A DNA stretch of 40,342 nt from Veillonella sp. VA139. GTDB lineage: Bacteria > Bacillota > Negativicutes > Veillonellales > Veillonellaceae. Where the stretch lies: assembly GCF_003992005.1 (NCBI RefSeq), contig NZ_RQVL01000020.1:1-40342 (forward strand). The letters run 5' to 3'. A program made the position numbers and the translations under genes. The stretch's first letter is position 1. Each line of letters begins with the position of its first letter. Below, piece by piece: positions 8,783-17,510 of the stretch. The notes under the pieces are model-generated. The model was not told the DNA's origin. It worked only from the letters and a program-made list of their open reading frames with translations, and made no database searches.

Positions 8783-8826
8783 ATTATAACTTATTAATAA
8801 TTATATAAGTTGTGCTTTTTATCACA
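8783..8826 (-). promoter_or_regulatory. Regulator-gene promoter with a Crp/Fnr-type site at the class II position
   Basis: On the minus strand a TATAAT -10 lies at 8783-8788 with a poor -35 (AACTTA). A 16-bp site TGTGCTTTTTATCACA (8811-8826) fits TGTGN-N6-TCACA. Its centre is about 41.5-42.5 bp from the predicted start point, the usual class II activator position. This suggests the regulator activates its own gene, though another Crp-family protein could be responsible. Confidence 0.5.
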
Positions 8827-8858
8827 TTCACATTATATTATATCTTATATAATAAGTG

Positions 8859-8874
8859 TGTGATTTTAGGCACA
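8859..8874 (+). promoter_or_regulatory. Crp/Fnr-type site upstream of narK
   Basis: TGTGATTTTAGGCACA matches TGTGA-N6-(T/G)CACA. It lies 48 bp, centre to centre, from the similar site at 8811-8826. Possible narK -10 elements are TATAAT at 8878-8883 and a weaker CATAAG at 8894-8899; only the second would place this site near -40. Which promoter is used cannot be told from sequence. Confidence 0.45.
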
Positions 8875-8937
8875 TATTATAATGAAAGTATGGCATAAGT
8901 CAATATTTTTTTATACTAATTTGTGTCTTCGATTTAC

Positions 8938-8958
8938 TGTGATACAAAAAGTATCACA
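8938..8958 (+). promoter_or_regulatory. 21-bp perfect palindrome in the narK leader
   Basis: TGTGATAC, five A, then GTATCACA: a perfect 8-bp inverted repeat 35 bases before the narK ATG. It reuses the TGTGA/TCACA half-sites of the two upstream sites but with wider spacing (11 bases between the pentamers instead of 6). It may be an operator downstream of the start point or a stem-loop in the leader RNA. Confidence 0.5.
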
Positions 8959-8992
8959 AGTTGTACGTTGAAAGGATTAAAGGAGTGTTCTC

Positions 8993-10330
8993 ATGTCAGA
9001 GATGAAAATGCCTCAAGTGGGTGCGAGCCGCAAAGAAATTATTGCGAACTGGCAACCAGAAAATCCCGAATTTTGGGAAAAGTTTGGCAAAAAAATTGCT
9101 AAACAAAACTTGGTAGTTTCTACCATTGCATTAACGTTATCATTTTGCGTATGGTATTTATGGTCAACCATCGCAGCACAATTAAATGGAGCTGGATTCC
9201 ATTTCACAACAGAACAGTTATTTACACTGGCTGCCTTCCCAGGTTTAGTAGGTGCTACATTCCGTTTTATTTATACTTACATGCCAGCTTTAATAGGTGG
9301 TAGAAACTGGACTTTTATTTCTACAATCATCTTATTAGTACCTGTAGTATGGTTAGGGTATGCTGTACAAGATACAACAACAACCTACGAAACATTTATG
9401 ATTTTAACAGCTTTGATCGGCTTAGCCGGCGGTAACTTCTCCTCCTCCATGGCAAACATTGGTAACTTCTTCCCTAAAGCTGAAAAAGGGACCGCTCTTG
9501 GTATCAATGGTGGTATCGGTAACCTTGGTATCTCCGTAATTTACTTCTTAGCTCCATTCGCTATGGGTTCTGCTACGTTAGGTAATATCTTCGGTGTGAC
9601 ACCAGCTATCGTCAAAGGCAATGCGGTGTACTTAGCCAACGCAGCGTTCATGTGGATTGTGCCTTTAGTAATTATCCTAGCATGCATGACTCGTTACATG
9701 GATAACTTGCCATCAGCAAAACCAAATCCTAAAGCACTAGCTCAAATTTTCAGCAACAAACACACTTGGGCTATGACATTGTTATATACATGCTCCTTCG
9801 GTGCCTTCTCCGGATATGCAGCAGCACTTGGTTTACTTGTTAAAACAGAATTCCCTGAAATTCCATTTGCTCACATCGCATTCGTTGGTCCTCTAGTATC
9901 TGCCAGTCTTCGTCCAGTAGGTGGTTGGTTAGCCGATAAAATCAACAGCGGTACAAAAATTACTTTTATCGGTTTGATCGGTTTATGTATCACTACTGTA
10001 TTAATTGCGGTAGGTGTAGATATGCATAACTTCCCATTCTTCTTTGGAATGACTGTATTAATGTTCATATCCTGTGGTTTTGTAACAGGTTCTACATTCC
10101 GTATGATTCCTCACATCTTCACAGATGGATTACAATCTTCCTTAATTGCTGGTTTCGTAGGGGCAGTTGCTGCGTACGGTGCGTTCATTACACCAAAAAT
10201 CTTTGGCTATGTTTACACAACATTCGGAAGCATCCATCCAGCATTCGCAGTATTACTTGCTTTTAACATCGTAACAGTATTCGTATGTTACTGGTTCTAT
10301 GTACGTAAAGCAGCTAACATGAATGTATAA
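8993..10330 (+). CDS. narK: Nitrate/nitrite transporter (NarK, major facilitator family)
   Basis: A 445-residue inner-membrane protein with about 12 membrane segments, of the family that imports nitrate and/or exports nitrite. R91 (GATFRFIY) and R307 (SASLRPVGG) match the two substrate-binding arginines of E. coli NarK (R89, R305). The nitrate-signature glycine motif is present (LGINGGIGNLGIS, residues about 169-181). GGAG lies seven bases before the ATG. It is divergent from the regulator and narGHJI, so nitrate uptake and reduction are probably co-regulated. A rho-independent terminator follows directly. Confidence 0.93.
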   Translation: MSEMKMPQVGASRKEIIANWQPENPEFWEKFGKKIAKQNLVVSTIALTLSFCVWYLWSTIAAQLNGAGFHFTTEQLFTLAAFPGLVGATFRFIYTYMPALIGGRNWTFISTIILLVPVVWLGYAVQDTTTTYETFMILTALIGLAGGNFSSSMANIGNFFPKAEKGTALGINGGIGNLGISVIYFLAPFAMGSATLGNIFGVTPAIVKGNAVYLANAAFMWIVPLVIILACMTRYMDNLPSAKPNPKALAQIFSNKHTWAMTLLYTCSFGAFSGYAAALGLLVKTEFPEIPFAHIAFVGPLVSASLRPVGGWLADKINSGTKITFIGLIGLCITTVLIAVGVDMHNFPFFFGMTVLMFISCGFVTGSTFRMIPHIFTDGLQSSLIAGFVGAVAAYGAFITPKIFGYVYTTFGSIHPAFAVLLAFNIVTVFVCYWFYVRKAANMNV

Positions 10331-10344
10331 TTGAATCTAATACA

Positions 10345-10374
10345 AAAAGGAGCAGCCCAGGCTGCTCCTTTTCA
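10345..10374 (+). terminator. narK terminator
   Basis: AAAAGGAGCAGCC and GGCTGCTCCTTTT form a perfect 13-bp stem with a two-base loop. The A and T tails on either side mean it could also serve the converging jag transcript. The rest of the interval to 10475 shows nothing. Confidence 0.85.
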
Positions 10375-10475
10375 TGGTTATTGATACTCTGTGACTATAT
10401 GCCACAAATCATCCTTTGTCATCTCTACAGATAGCATATACACTCATATACGATTTGATTGTATATAGTAGAAGT

Positions 10476-11231
10476 CTATCGTTTATAATAAATTACAATA
10501 TGACGATATGGTTCTTGTCCTTCGCTATCTGTTTTGATATTTTTTTCGTTTTGCAATGCTAAATGAATAATTTTTCGTTCAAAAGCATTCATTGGTTCTA
10601 AAGCAATTTTTTGACGTGTACGTCGCACTTTAGCACCTAAACGATGTGCCAATTGAATTAATGTTTCTTCACGACGGGAACGATAATTTTCCACGTCAAC
10701 AACAATTTGGCAACGACGGCGAACTTCTTTATTAGCCACAAGATTTGTTAAGTATTGGATCGCATCTAATGTTTGACCATGTTTACCAATCAAAATACCT
10801 AAATCTTCCCCATGTACTTGGAATGTGATCTTATCTTTAGTAGTCAATTTTTCAATTTGTACAGATAAACCCATCTTTCCAAACATACCTAATAAAAATT
10901 CTTTACCTGTATCGGCAATGAAATCTTGTTCTGCTTTAGTAATACCATCTTCGACTACCACAGAAATTTCTGTTTCCACAGTATCTATTGTTGTTTCTGT
11001 AATAATTTCCACAACTGGTACTACTTTTTCTGCAACATCAATATGTTCTGTTGTTCCTTCTTCAAAGTATACGCGAACAAGAGCATCTTTTTTACCAAAG
11101 CCTAAAAAGCCTTTTGATGGCTCTTCTAACACTTTCACAGACGTAACAACACGACCTTGAGATTCAATTTGGGCTGTTGCTTGTGAAGTTGCCTCTTCAA
11201 TCGTTTTTGCTGACACTTCAATGTAATCCAT
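10476..11231 (-). CDS. jag: RNA-binding protein Jag (KhpB/EloR family)
   Basis: A 251-residue cytoplasmic RNA-binding protein of the family linked to cell elongation and RNA regulation together with KhpA. It has an N-terminal Jag domain (IEVSAKTIEEATSQATAQIE, residues 1-50), an acidic variable linker (about 55-95), a KH domain with GILIGKHGQTLDAIQYL (about 145-165) and a C-terminal R3H domain (ENYRSRREETLIQLAHR to MNAFERKIIHLAL). It is downstream of yidC with ten bases between them, the standard arrangement. The start is the ATG at 11231, preceded by a weak AGGAGG-like sequence. Confidence 0.93.
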   Translation of the reverse strand: MDYIEVSAKTIEEATSQATAQIESQGRVVTSVKVLEEPSKGFLGFGKKDALVRVYFEEGTTEHIDVAEKVVPVVEIITETTIDTVETEISVVVEDGITKAEQDFIADTGKEFLLGMFGKMGLSVQIEKLTTKDKITFQVHGEDLGILIGKHGQTLDAIQYLTNLVANKEVRRRCQIVVDVENYRSRREETLIQLAHRLGAKVRRTRQKIALEPMNAFERKIIHLALQNEKNIKTDSEGQEPYRHIVIYYKR

Positions 11232-11241
11232 GCCTAGCCTC

Positions 11242-11883
11242 CTATTTGTTATTACGATAAATTAATGTTTGTTGTGCTAATTGGAATAGATTTGAAACTA
11301 CCCAGTAAATTACCAATCCACTAGCAAAGTTTAAACTGATATAGCCAATGAATAATGGCATAAAAATATTCATAATCTTCGCTTGTTGATTATTACCACC
11401 ACTAGCAGATGTTTGTTTACTCATGATGTAAGTAGACAAAGCAGACAACACTGGTAATACATAGATTGGATCTGGATCACTCAAATTTGGTAACCATAAG
11501 AATTGCGCATATTGAGGATCATATGGATATCCTTGCAATGCATAGAAAATAGCAATCAAGAATGGCATTTGCACAAGAAGTGGTAAACAACCAGCTAATG
11601 GGTTGATACCCAATTCTTTGTACATTTTCATAATTTCTTGCTGTGCTTTTTGTGGATTATCCTTATATTTGTCTTGGATGGCTTTCATTTTTGGTTGTAA
11701 CTCAGCCATACCTTTCATAGACTGCACTTGTTTTTGTGTCAACGGTGCTAATATAAGTTTAATAACAATGGTAAGCAAAATAATGGCAATACCATAGCTT
11801 GGGAAGCCCATCGTTTTTGTAGCCAAAAACGAATATTCCACAAGACTTCTCATAAAATCTACTAAATATTGAAAGATTTCCAT
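11242..11883 (-). CDS. yidC: Membrane protein insertase YidC (Oxa1 family)
   Basis: Inserts and folds membrane proteins alone or with SecYEG. The 213-residue form is short, lacks the large periplasmic domain of proteobacterial YidC and lacks a lipobox. The core is YGIAIILLTIVIKLILAPLT, a cytoplasmic helical hairpin (PKMKAIQDKYKDNPQKAQQE) and ELGINPLAGCLPLLVQMPFL. The groove position usually held by Arg is Lys here (VIKLIL). The ATG at 11883 has AAGGAG five bases upstream; the longer open frame to 11931 lacks a ribosome binding site. The 109 bases between yidC and yidD show no feature. Confidence 0.93.
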   Translation of the reverse strand: MEIFQYLVDFMRSLVEYSFLATKTMGFPSYGIAIILLTIVIKLILAPLTQKQVQSMKGMAELQPKMKAIQDKYKDNPQKAQQEIMKMYKELGINPLAGCLPLLVQMPFLIAIFYALQGYPYDPQYAQFLWLPNLSDPDPIYVLPVLSALSTYIMSKQTSASGGNNQQAKIMNIFMPLFIGYISLNFASGLVIYWVVSNLFQLAQQTLIYRNNK

Positions 11884-11992
11884 GCCTACTCCTTTTCTTG
11901 TTCTCTGTAGTATACACCTTTGTGTACCCATATACGTTATGGTATGGTCTATATTTCATCCATACAGGTACTCAGGTATTTCCAAAACTGTG

Positions 11993-12220
11993 CTATGGCA
12001 AAGGATCATATCCACCCTTGTGAAAGGGATGGCATTTCAAAATCCGTTTGATGCCTAAATAGCTACCTTTTAAAGGTCCATACCGTCGCAATGCTTGCAA
12101 CATGTACATCGAACAGGTGGGATAAAAACGACAAGTACTTGGCTTTAAAGGAGATAGCGCATATCGATAGAACTGAACTAATCCAATTAACAAGTAATTT
12201 ACAAGTTTACTAATACCCAT
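11993..12220 (-). CDS. yidD: Membrane protein insertion efficiency factor YidD
   Basis: A 75-residue membrane-associated protein of the YidD family, which assists YidC-dependent insertion. It has the family motif [21 protein letters not shown] and the C-terminal [20 protein letters not shown]. Its ATG overlaps the rnpA stop (TAATG), so the two are translationally coupled. Confidence 0.95.
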   Translation of the reverse strand: MGISKLVNYLLIGLVQFYRYALSPLKPSTCRFYPTCSMYMLQALRRYGPLKGSYLGIKRILKCHPFHKGGYDPLP

Positions 12221-12573
12221 TAGTTTCTATCCTTTAATAATTTACATTTTTTGAATAGACGCATCATCTCACGCTCTGCCTGGTCGTACGTAGCATTGGC
12301 CAAATACCCTCGACCGACTACGACAATATGATGACCTTCGCGCAATTCATGTTGATGCAAACGATACACTTCTTTCATTAAACGTCGTGCCCTGTTGCGC
12401 TGTACCGCACCTCCTACCTTTTTCCCTGTGACGAAACCGATTTTACTCTTTTGTTTTGCCACCGGCATATGATAGACCACACATAAACGTCCCACTTCAT
12501 AGCGACCGTGCTTATACACTAATTGATATTCATTGTTTTTACGTATTCTTCTATCTTTTGTTAAACTATTCAT
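12220..12573 (-). CDS. rnpA: Ribonuclease P protein component
   Basis: Protein subunit that helps the RNase P ribozyme mature tRNA 5' ends. It is 117 residues, typical for the family, with the basic signature [15 protein letters not shown] at about residues 56-70 and the central [11 protein letters not shown]. The gene lies between rpmH and yidD, the almost universal arrangement. A stem-loop between rpmH and rnpA probably lowers its expression relative to rpmH. Confidence 0.96.
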   Translation of the reverse strand: MNSLTKDRRIRKNNEYQLVYKHGRYEVGRLCVVYHMPVAKQKSKIGFVTGKKVGGAVQRNRARRLMKEVYRLHQHELREGHHIVVVGRGYLANATYDQAEREMMRLFKKCKLLKDRN

Positions 12574-12598
12574 AGTTATCCTTTAATACCGTACATAC

Positions 12599-12625
12599 AG
12601 AAAAACTTGGCTAGGTCGCCAAGTT
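12599..12625 (-). terminator. Stem-loop between rpmH and rnpA
   Basis: On the minus strand AACTTGGC, a six-base loop and GCCAAGTT form an 8-bp stem followed by TTT. It would act as a partial terminator, so that rpmH is made in excess over rnpA. Confidence 0.7.
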
Positions 12626-12643
12626 CTCTTGCTGTATATTTGA

Positions 12644-12778
12644 TTATGCAGATAAGCGTTTTCTGCCTTTAGCGCGTCGACGTTTTAATACTAGACGGCC
12701 ACCGATGGTTTTCATACGTTCACGGAAACCATGAGTACGTTTTCTCCAAAGTGTATTTGGTTGGTAAGTACGTTTCAT
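12644..12778 (-). CDS. rpmH: 50S ribosomal protein L34
   Basis: A 44-residue, highly basic protein of the large ribosomal subunit. It begins [18 protein letters not shown] and ends with the family-type [19 protein letters not shown] lies about eight bases upstream of the ATG. It is transcribed leftward, away from dnaA, from a near-perfect promoter at 12833-12861. Confidence 0.97.
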   Translation of the reverse strand: MKRTYQPNTLWRKRTHGFRERMKTIGGRLVLKRRRAKGRKRLSA

Positions 12779-12832
12779 TACAACAACACCTCCTCATGAT
12801 AGGTTTATTTTTTCGTATACCATAACATAGTA

Positions 12833-12861
12833 ATTATATGTATAAACCCTAATTCTGTCAA
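12833..12861 (-). promoter_or_regulatory. Consensus sigma-70 promoter of the rpmH cluster
   Basis: On the minus strand, TTGACA (12856-12861) and TATAAT (12833-12838) with exactly 17 bp between them. Both hexamers are perfect. It should drive rpmH-rnpA-yidD-yidC-jag strongly. Confidence 0.9.
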
Positions 12862-13112
12862 TATTAACCTTGTTTTTAATAGTATATATATAAACGATTT
12901 GTAATATTGTCATAGTAAAGAAAAAAAGTTTTTGGTATAATAAAGCTATACACCAACAAAGGGTTATAAACAAGTTTTTCACATTTTTCACATCTTATCC
13001 ACCGACTTATTCACACTATTGTGGATAGAAACAATTCCACTTATTATCTTGTTTATGAACTCTTTTTCTTTGTCTAATTTTTAGTTATCCACATGTATCA
13101 TGATGTGGACAA
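12862..13112. other. oriC: Replication origin (oriC), dnaA-upstream part
   Basis: AT-rich intergenic DNA between divergent rpmH and dnaA holding a cluster of DnaA boxes: TTATCCACC (12995-13003), TTATTCACA (13007-13015), CTATCCACA on the minus strand (13020-13028), perfect TTATCCACA (13085-13093) and TTGTCCACA on the minus strand (13104-13112). The very AT-rich stretches at 12862-12960 and 13030-13080 are candidate unwinding regions. Together with the second cluster after dnaA it forms a bipartite origin like that of Bacillus. DnaA bound at 13085-13112 would probably also repress dnaA. Confidence 0.85.
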
Positions 13113-13144
13113 ATAATTCTTATACACTTACAGGAAGGTTTATT

Positions 13145-14794
13145 ATGAGTGACTTAGATCTCTACTCCCTATGGGACCAAGTGATGCAAAAAACAAAAAC
13201 AAAAATGCCACAGCAAATGTGGGACTCATTGGTTGTTAATTCCTTAATGCCCTATTCTATGACATCTACCATTCTAACTTTATTTGTTATGGATCCTAAT
13301 AAGCTGAAATATATTCAAACTCCATTGGTTCATAACCAAATCGTAGAGGCATCAAAAAGTTTACTTCCTACCTTACAAAAAATAGAATATTTAACAGATA
13401 CATCTACTGTAGATACTTCTTCCATAGATAGTATAGGAACTATTTCTACGGATATTCCTTCTATGCCACCTATCGATATGCCTTCTATTGAAGATACAAC
13501 AATGGAAGTTTCTTCATCTCCTATTATCCCTCCCCCTTGGGATACAGAAGAGTATGAAGAAATATTACCAGAAGGAGTAAGCCGTCCTAGTTATGATTCT
13601 CCTGTCATCATTCAAAGAAATACTTCTCCTTCACTAGGCATTCAAAAACCAGTACCTACCGATTTATTTGCTTCCAAAACAACAGCTCCTATACAACCAG
13701 CACCAACTGTGCAACGGAACATGAGTAGTTCTTCAAAATCACATTTAAATCTTGCTTTCACCTTTGATAATTACATCGAATCTAATTCTAACCGCCTTGC
13801 TTTCAGTGCTGCAAAAGCAGTGGCAGAAAATCCAGGACTTCGATATAATCCACTATATATTCATGGCCAATCTGGTCTTGGTAAAACCCATTTAATGCAT
13901 GCCATAGGCAATGAAATTTTAGCTAACAATCCAGCCGCTAAAATTATGTCCATTACTAGTGAAGATTTTATGAATAGTTTCATTGAATCTTTACGGACGA
14001 AAACACCGGATCAATTCCGTCGTAACTTCCGAGATATCGATGTGCTCATCATTGACGATGTACAATTCTTAGAAGAAAAAAATAAGAAGACTACACAGGA
14101 AGAGTTTTTTAATACCTTCAACCATTTATTGAGCCACAATAAAGCCGTTATTCTATCCAGTGATAAACCACCAAAGGATTATAAGGAAATGGAAGAACGC
14201 CTAATCACACGATTCAACAGTGGCCTTACTGTAGAAATTGAAGCACCAAATCCAGAGATGATTGAAGCCATTATCCATGAGGAAATCTATCATCGTCGCA
14301 GTGAATACCCAACTTTATATGTTCCAAAAGAGGTTATTCACCTATTTGCACAGTATTTTAATAAGCGAAATATTCGTGAATTAAAAGGTGCTTTTGAAAC
14401 ATTAATTACACAAGCGGCTATCACAAATCGATTAGAAACAATTGATGTAGAATTTACTAATAAAGCTATTAAGGACTTTATCATTCATACAGAAAAAATA
14501 GTATTATCTATTAAATATATTCAAGAATTTGTGGCAGATTACTTTAAAATCAAGCTAGAACATTTAATCAGCCAAAAACGGAATAAACAATATGCCCATC
14601 CACGCCAAATTGCTATGTATTTAGCTCGTGAATTAATCAATGAAAGTTACCCACAAATATCATTTGCTTTTGGTAAAAAAGACCATACCACAGCATTACA
14701 TGCCTATGAAAAAATTTCTAGAGAAATGGAAAAGGATCAAGATTTACGATATACCATTGAGCGTATTCGTGAAGAATTAGAAGAAGCTAAGTAA
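13145..14794 (+). CDS. dnaA: Chromosomal replication initiator protein DnaA
   Basis: Binds DnaA boxes, unwinds oriC and loads the helicase. The protein is 549 residues, longer than most (about 450), because domain II (about residues 85-195) is an extended Ser/Thr/Pro/Ile-rich linker. Domain III has Walker A GQSGLGKT (241-248), Walker B VLIIDDVQF and sensor SSDKPPKD. Domain IV has the box-binding signature near DHTTALHAYEKI. The start at 13145 is chosen for GGAAGG six bases upstream; the open frame extends to 13100 but overlaps the DnaA boxes. It is flanked by DnaA boxes on both sides, so autoregulation is likely. Confidence 0.97.
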   Translation: MSDLDLYSLWDQVMQKTKTKMPQQMWDSLVVNSLMPYSMTSTILTLFVMDPNKLKYIQTPLVHNQIVEASKSLLPTLQKIEYLTDTSTVDTSSIDSIGTISTDIPSMPPIDMPSIEDTTMEVSSSPIIPPPWDTEEYEEILPEGVSRPSYDSPVIIQRNTSPSLGIQKPVPTDLFASKTTAPIQPAPTVQRNMSSSSKSHLNLAFTFDNYIESNSNRLAFSAAKAVAENPGLRYNPLYIHGQSGLGKTHLMHAIGNEILANNPAAKIMSITSEDFMNSFIESLRTKTPDQFRRNFRDIDVLIIDDVQFLEEKNKKTTQEEFFNTFNHLLSHNKAVILSSDKPPKDYKEMEERLITRFNSGLTVEIEAPNPEMIEAIIHEEIYHRRSEYPTLYVPKEVIHLFAQYFNKRNIRELKGAFETLITQAAITNRLETIDVEFTNKAIKDFIIHTEKIVLSIKYIQEFVADYFKIKLEHLISQKRNKQYAHPRQIAMYLARELINESYPQISFAFGKKDHTTALHAYEKISREMEKDQDLRYTIERIREELEEAK

Positions 14795-14988
14795 TCCACA
14801 AACTGTGGATAAGTATGTGCGTAACCTGTGTACACTTTGTGCCTAGGCTGTTAACAAAAATCGACTTACACACAAGATAATTTCTAACCTGTCATTATGT
14901 GGATAGATATACTTTTCTATTCCCAATGTTGTGAACATGTGTAAAACATTGAAATATCAAAACTTTATGCACCTATCCACTTATGCAC
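14792..14988. other. Replication origin, dnaA-dnaN intergenic DnaA-box cluster
   Basis: Boxes are TAATCCACA (14792-14800), TTATCCACA on the minus strand, perfect (14804-14812), CTATCCACA on the minus strand (14898-14906) and CTATCCACT (14973-14981), flanked by TTATGCAC repeats at about 14964 and 14980. This is the second half of a bipartite origin. The remaining bases up to 15062 hold the dnaN ribosome binding site. Confidence 0.8.
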
Positions 14989-15062
14989 GCACCCTACTAC
15001 TACGGCTACTACTTTAAACAAAAACACTTTAACATAGTTATATTAGTCAAAAGGAGTTAATG

Positions 15063-16175
15063 ATGAAACTTCAATTTAACAAAACTGAATTAGTGAAAGC
15101 CATGTCACTATTCCAACGTGTAGCAAGTAATAAAACAAGCTCTAACTTACCAGGCTCTATTTATATTTCTACAAAAGATAATTACGTAGAATTACAAGCC
15201 AATGACTTTGAAATCGGCATGCGCTCCCAAGTAGATGCTACCATTCTTGAACCAGGCACTATTGTAGTAGGTTCCAAATACTTTCAAGAAATTTTAAAAA
15301 AATTACCAGGAGAACAAGTAGAATTATATAAGCCAGAAAATTCTAATCAATTACAAATTAAATCAGATCATTCTGAATTTAAATTGGTAACTATGCAAGT
15401 AGAAGATTTCTCCTTAGTAGAACAAATCCAAGATGATAATAGTATTATGATTGATGGAGAACAGTTAAAACAGTTAATTGACTTAACTGTATATGCTACT
15501 TCTACAGATACAGACCGTCCTATCTTCTGTGGTACCTTAGTAGAAATTGAAGGTAATGAACTCACTATGGTAGGTACTGATACGCATCGTATGGCTGTTA
15601 AAAAAGTAACCTTAGATACAGCTCTTGAAAATCCAATGCGTATTGTCATTCCAAAACGCACTGTAGAAGAAGTGTCCAGAGTATTACCATCAGATCAACC
15701 TGTTATGGTTAAATTAATTTGGAATAGAAATCAAGTAGCGATTGTATTTGATACTGTATATATTATTTCAAGATTAATTGAAGGTACATACCCTGATTAT
15801 AAACGTGTTATTCCTGCTAAATTTGAAGCTAGTGCCATTTTAAATCGTCGTGAATTCGCTAGTTCTTTAGATCGTGTCTATTTTATGGCGAAAGATATGA
15901 GTTATTCTGCCATTCGTTATGATTGGGAAGAAAATCAAGTTACATTGAGTTCTCAAAGTGCTGATATTGGTATGGTAAAAGATATTGTATTATGCACCTT
16001 TGAAGGAAATCCTTTCACCATCAATTTCAATGGTAAATATATTGACGAATTATTGAAACATAGTACAGGTGAAAGAATCCATATGTACTTACAAGAAAAG
16101 GGAGCCATGGTTATTCGTCAAGATAATAATGACCATTATACCTATGTGGTAACACCAGTTCATACACATAATTAA
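15063..16175 (+). CDS. dnaN: DNA polymerase III sliding clamp (beta subunit)
   Basis: Ring-shaped processivity clamp. It is about 370 residues with the usual three-domain fold, beginning MKLQFNKTELVKAMSLFQRV. Recognisable segments are GTDTHRMAVKK, a clamp signature in the middle domain, and the C-terminal VIRQDNNDHYTYVVTPVHT. Two ATG codons are adjacent (15060 and 15063); the second is six bases from AGGAG and is preferred. It lies between the origin and the S4-domain gene. Confidence 0.97.
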   Translation: MKLQFNKTELVKAMSLFQRVASNKTSSNLPGSIYISTKDNYVELQANDFEIGMRSQVDATILEPGTIVVGSKYFQEILKKLPGEQVELYKPENSNQLQIKSDHSEFKLVTMQVEDFSLVEQIQDDNSIMIDGEQLKQLIDLTVYATSTDTDRPIFCGTLVEIEGNELTMVGTDTHRMAVKKVTLDTALENPMRIVIPKRTVEEVSRVLPSDQPVMVKLIWNRNQVAIVFDTVYIISRLIEGTYPDYKRVIPAKFEASAILNRREFASSLDRVYFMAKDMSYSAIRYDWEENQVTLSSQSADIGMVKDIVLCTFEGNPFTINFNGKYIDELLKHSTGERIHMYLQEKGAMVIRQDNNDHYTYVVTPVHTHN

Positions 16176-16191
16176 GAGAAAAGAGGAAATT

Positions 16192-16416
16192 ATGAATCAA
16201 GAAACTGTATCCATTCATACAGAGTATATTCAATTAGATCAACTGTTGAAATACGCTAATGTTTTAGCTACAGGTGGACAAGTTAAAGTATTACTAGAAG
16301 AAAAAAAAATTACTTTAAATGGTGTGATAATTACAGAAAAACGAAAAAAAATCTATCCTAATGATGTTGTCATCGTAGGAGATGAAGTATCAATCACTGT
16401 GGTGAAGGAGGATTAA
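16192..16416 (+). CDS. yaaA: S4-domain RNA-binding protein (YaaA/RlbA type)
   Basis: A 74-residue protein with a single S4-like fold: YIQLDQLLKYANVLATGGQVKVLLEEKKITLNGV is split across the domain with the family-type GG and NG turns. Such proteins sit between dnaN and recF in many Firmicutes and are thought to bind RNA, possibly for ribosome assembly. AGAGGAAATT precedes the ATG. It ends two bases before recF, so it is probably co-transcribed and coupled. Confidence 0.88.
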   Translation: MNQETVSIHTEYIQLDQLLKYANVLATGGQVKVLLEEKKITLNGVIITEKRKKIYPNDVVIVGDEVSITVVKED

Positions 16417-16418
16417 TT

Positions 16419-17510
16419 GTGTATGTGACTGAATTGGAACTCATACATGTTCGCAATCATCGTCATAAAACTATTACTTTCACACCAGAAATTATTGTTA
16501 TCCATGGTCCTAATGGAAAAGGAAAAACTAATATCTTAGAATCTGCTTATATTGCTACAATGGGGCATAGTCATCGTACAACGGATATGAAAGATGTCAT
16601 TTCTTGGAATGAGGATGAGGCTAGTATTATCGTTCACTTTATGAAAGCTGATACGCCTCATACGTTGCAGATTAAATGGGGGCGTCAAGGAAAAAAAATC
16701 ATTCGTTTGCATGATAATCCTCTATCGCAAAAAGAATTAGTAGGCACTTTGAATACAGTCATTTTTTCTCCAGAAGATTTAGATTTAATCAAAGGGACAC
16801 CTTCCTTACGACGTCGTTTTTTGAACATGGAAATTAGTCAGACTAGTCCTCAATATTATCACCAGCTTACAATGTATCAGCGAGCTGTACAACAGAGAAA
16901 TCGCATACTTAAAGAATATAGTCATACCAGCAAGGTACCAGTACAAGATTGGGATGAACAAATTGCTACGTTAGGCTCACAAATTATTCAAAAACGATTG
17001 GAAAGTTTAAAAAAATTAAATCAATTAATGGATTTAATGAATCGGAAACTAACCAATGGTAAAGAAGACTTACGATTGCAATATACTCAGCCATACAGTG
17101 AGAAACAACTATTAGTCACAAAAGAATCTTTATTACAAGCATTACAAGAAAATTTGCCTGAAGATAGACGAAGATTACAAACATCAGTGGGACCTCATCG
17201 TGATGATATAGTTTTTTATTCAGGTTCTATGGATTTAAAACGATTTGGCTCACAAGGACAACAACGGACAGCCATATTGTCAGTTAAGTTAAGTGAATTG
17301 GAATATATTAAATCGGAAGTAGGAGAATATCCTATTTTACTATTAGATGATGTACTCAGTGAATTAGACCAGGAACGTCGATCTAATTTAATCAAATTCA
17401 TTCATAAACGTGTACAGACAATCATTACTACTACGGATATAACAGATACGATGGACTTAGACAAGGTGCAGTATATAGACTTAACGGAGGAAATATCACA
17501 TGGAGAGTAA
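16419..17510 (+). CDS. recF: DNA replication and repair protein RecF
   Basis: ATPase that helps load RecA at single-strand gaps. The 363-residue length is normal. Walker A is GPNGKGKT (residues 30-37), the signature region is RFGSQGQQRTAILSVKLSE and Walker B is YPILLLDDVLSELD. The start is GTG at 16419, seven bases after GGAGG. Its end overlaps the next gene by 11 bases. Confidence 0.96.
   Translation: MYVTELELIHVRNHRHKTITFTPEIIVIHGPNGKGKTNILESAYIATMGHSHRTTDMKDVISWNEDEASIIVHFMKADTPHTLQIKWGRQGKKIIRLHDNPLSQKELVGTLNTVIFSPEDLDLIKGTPSLRRRFLNMEISQTSPQYYHQLTMYQRAVQQRNRILKEYSHTSKVPVQDWDEQIATLGSQIIQKRLESLKKLNQLMDLMNRKLTNGKEDLRLQYTQPYSEKQLLVTKESLLQALQENLPEDRRRLQTSVGPHRDDIVFYSGSMDLKRFGSQGQQRTAILSVKLSELEYIKSEVGEYPILLLDDVLSELDQERRSNLIKFIHKRVQTIITTTDITDTMDLDKVQYIDLTEEISHGE

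Noticed and set aside
13100-13144. Longer DnaA N-terminus starting at 13100
   Set aside because: It would run through the DnaA boxes and lacks a ribosome binding site; 13145 has one and begins the normal domain I.
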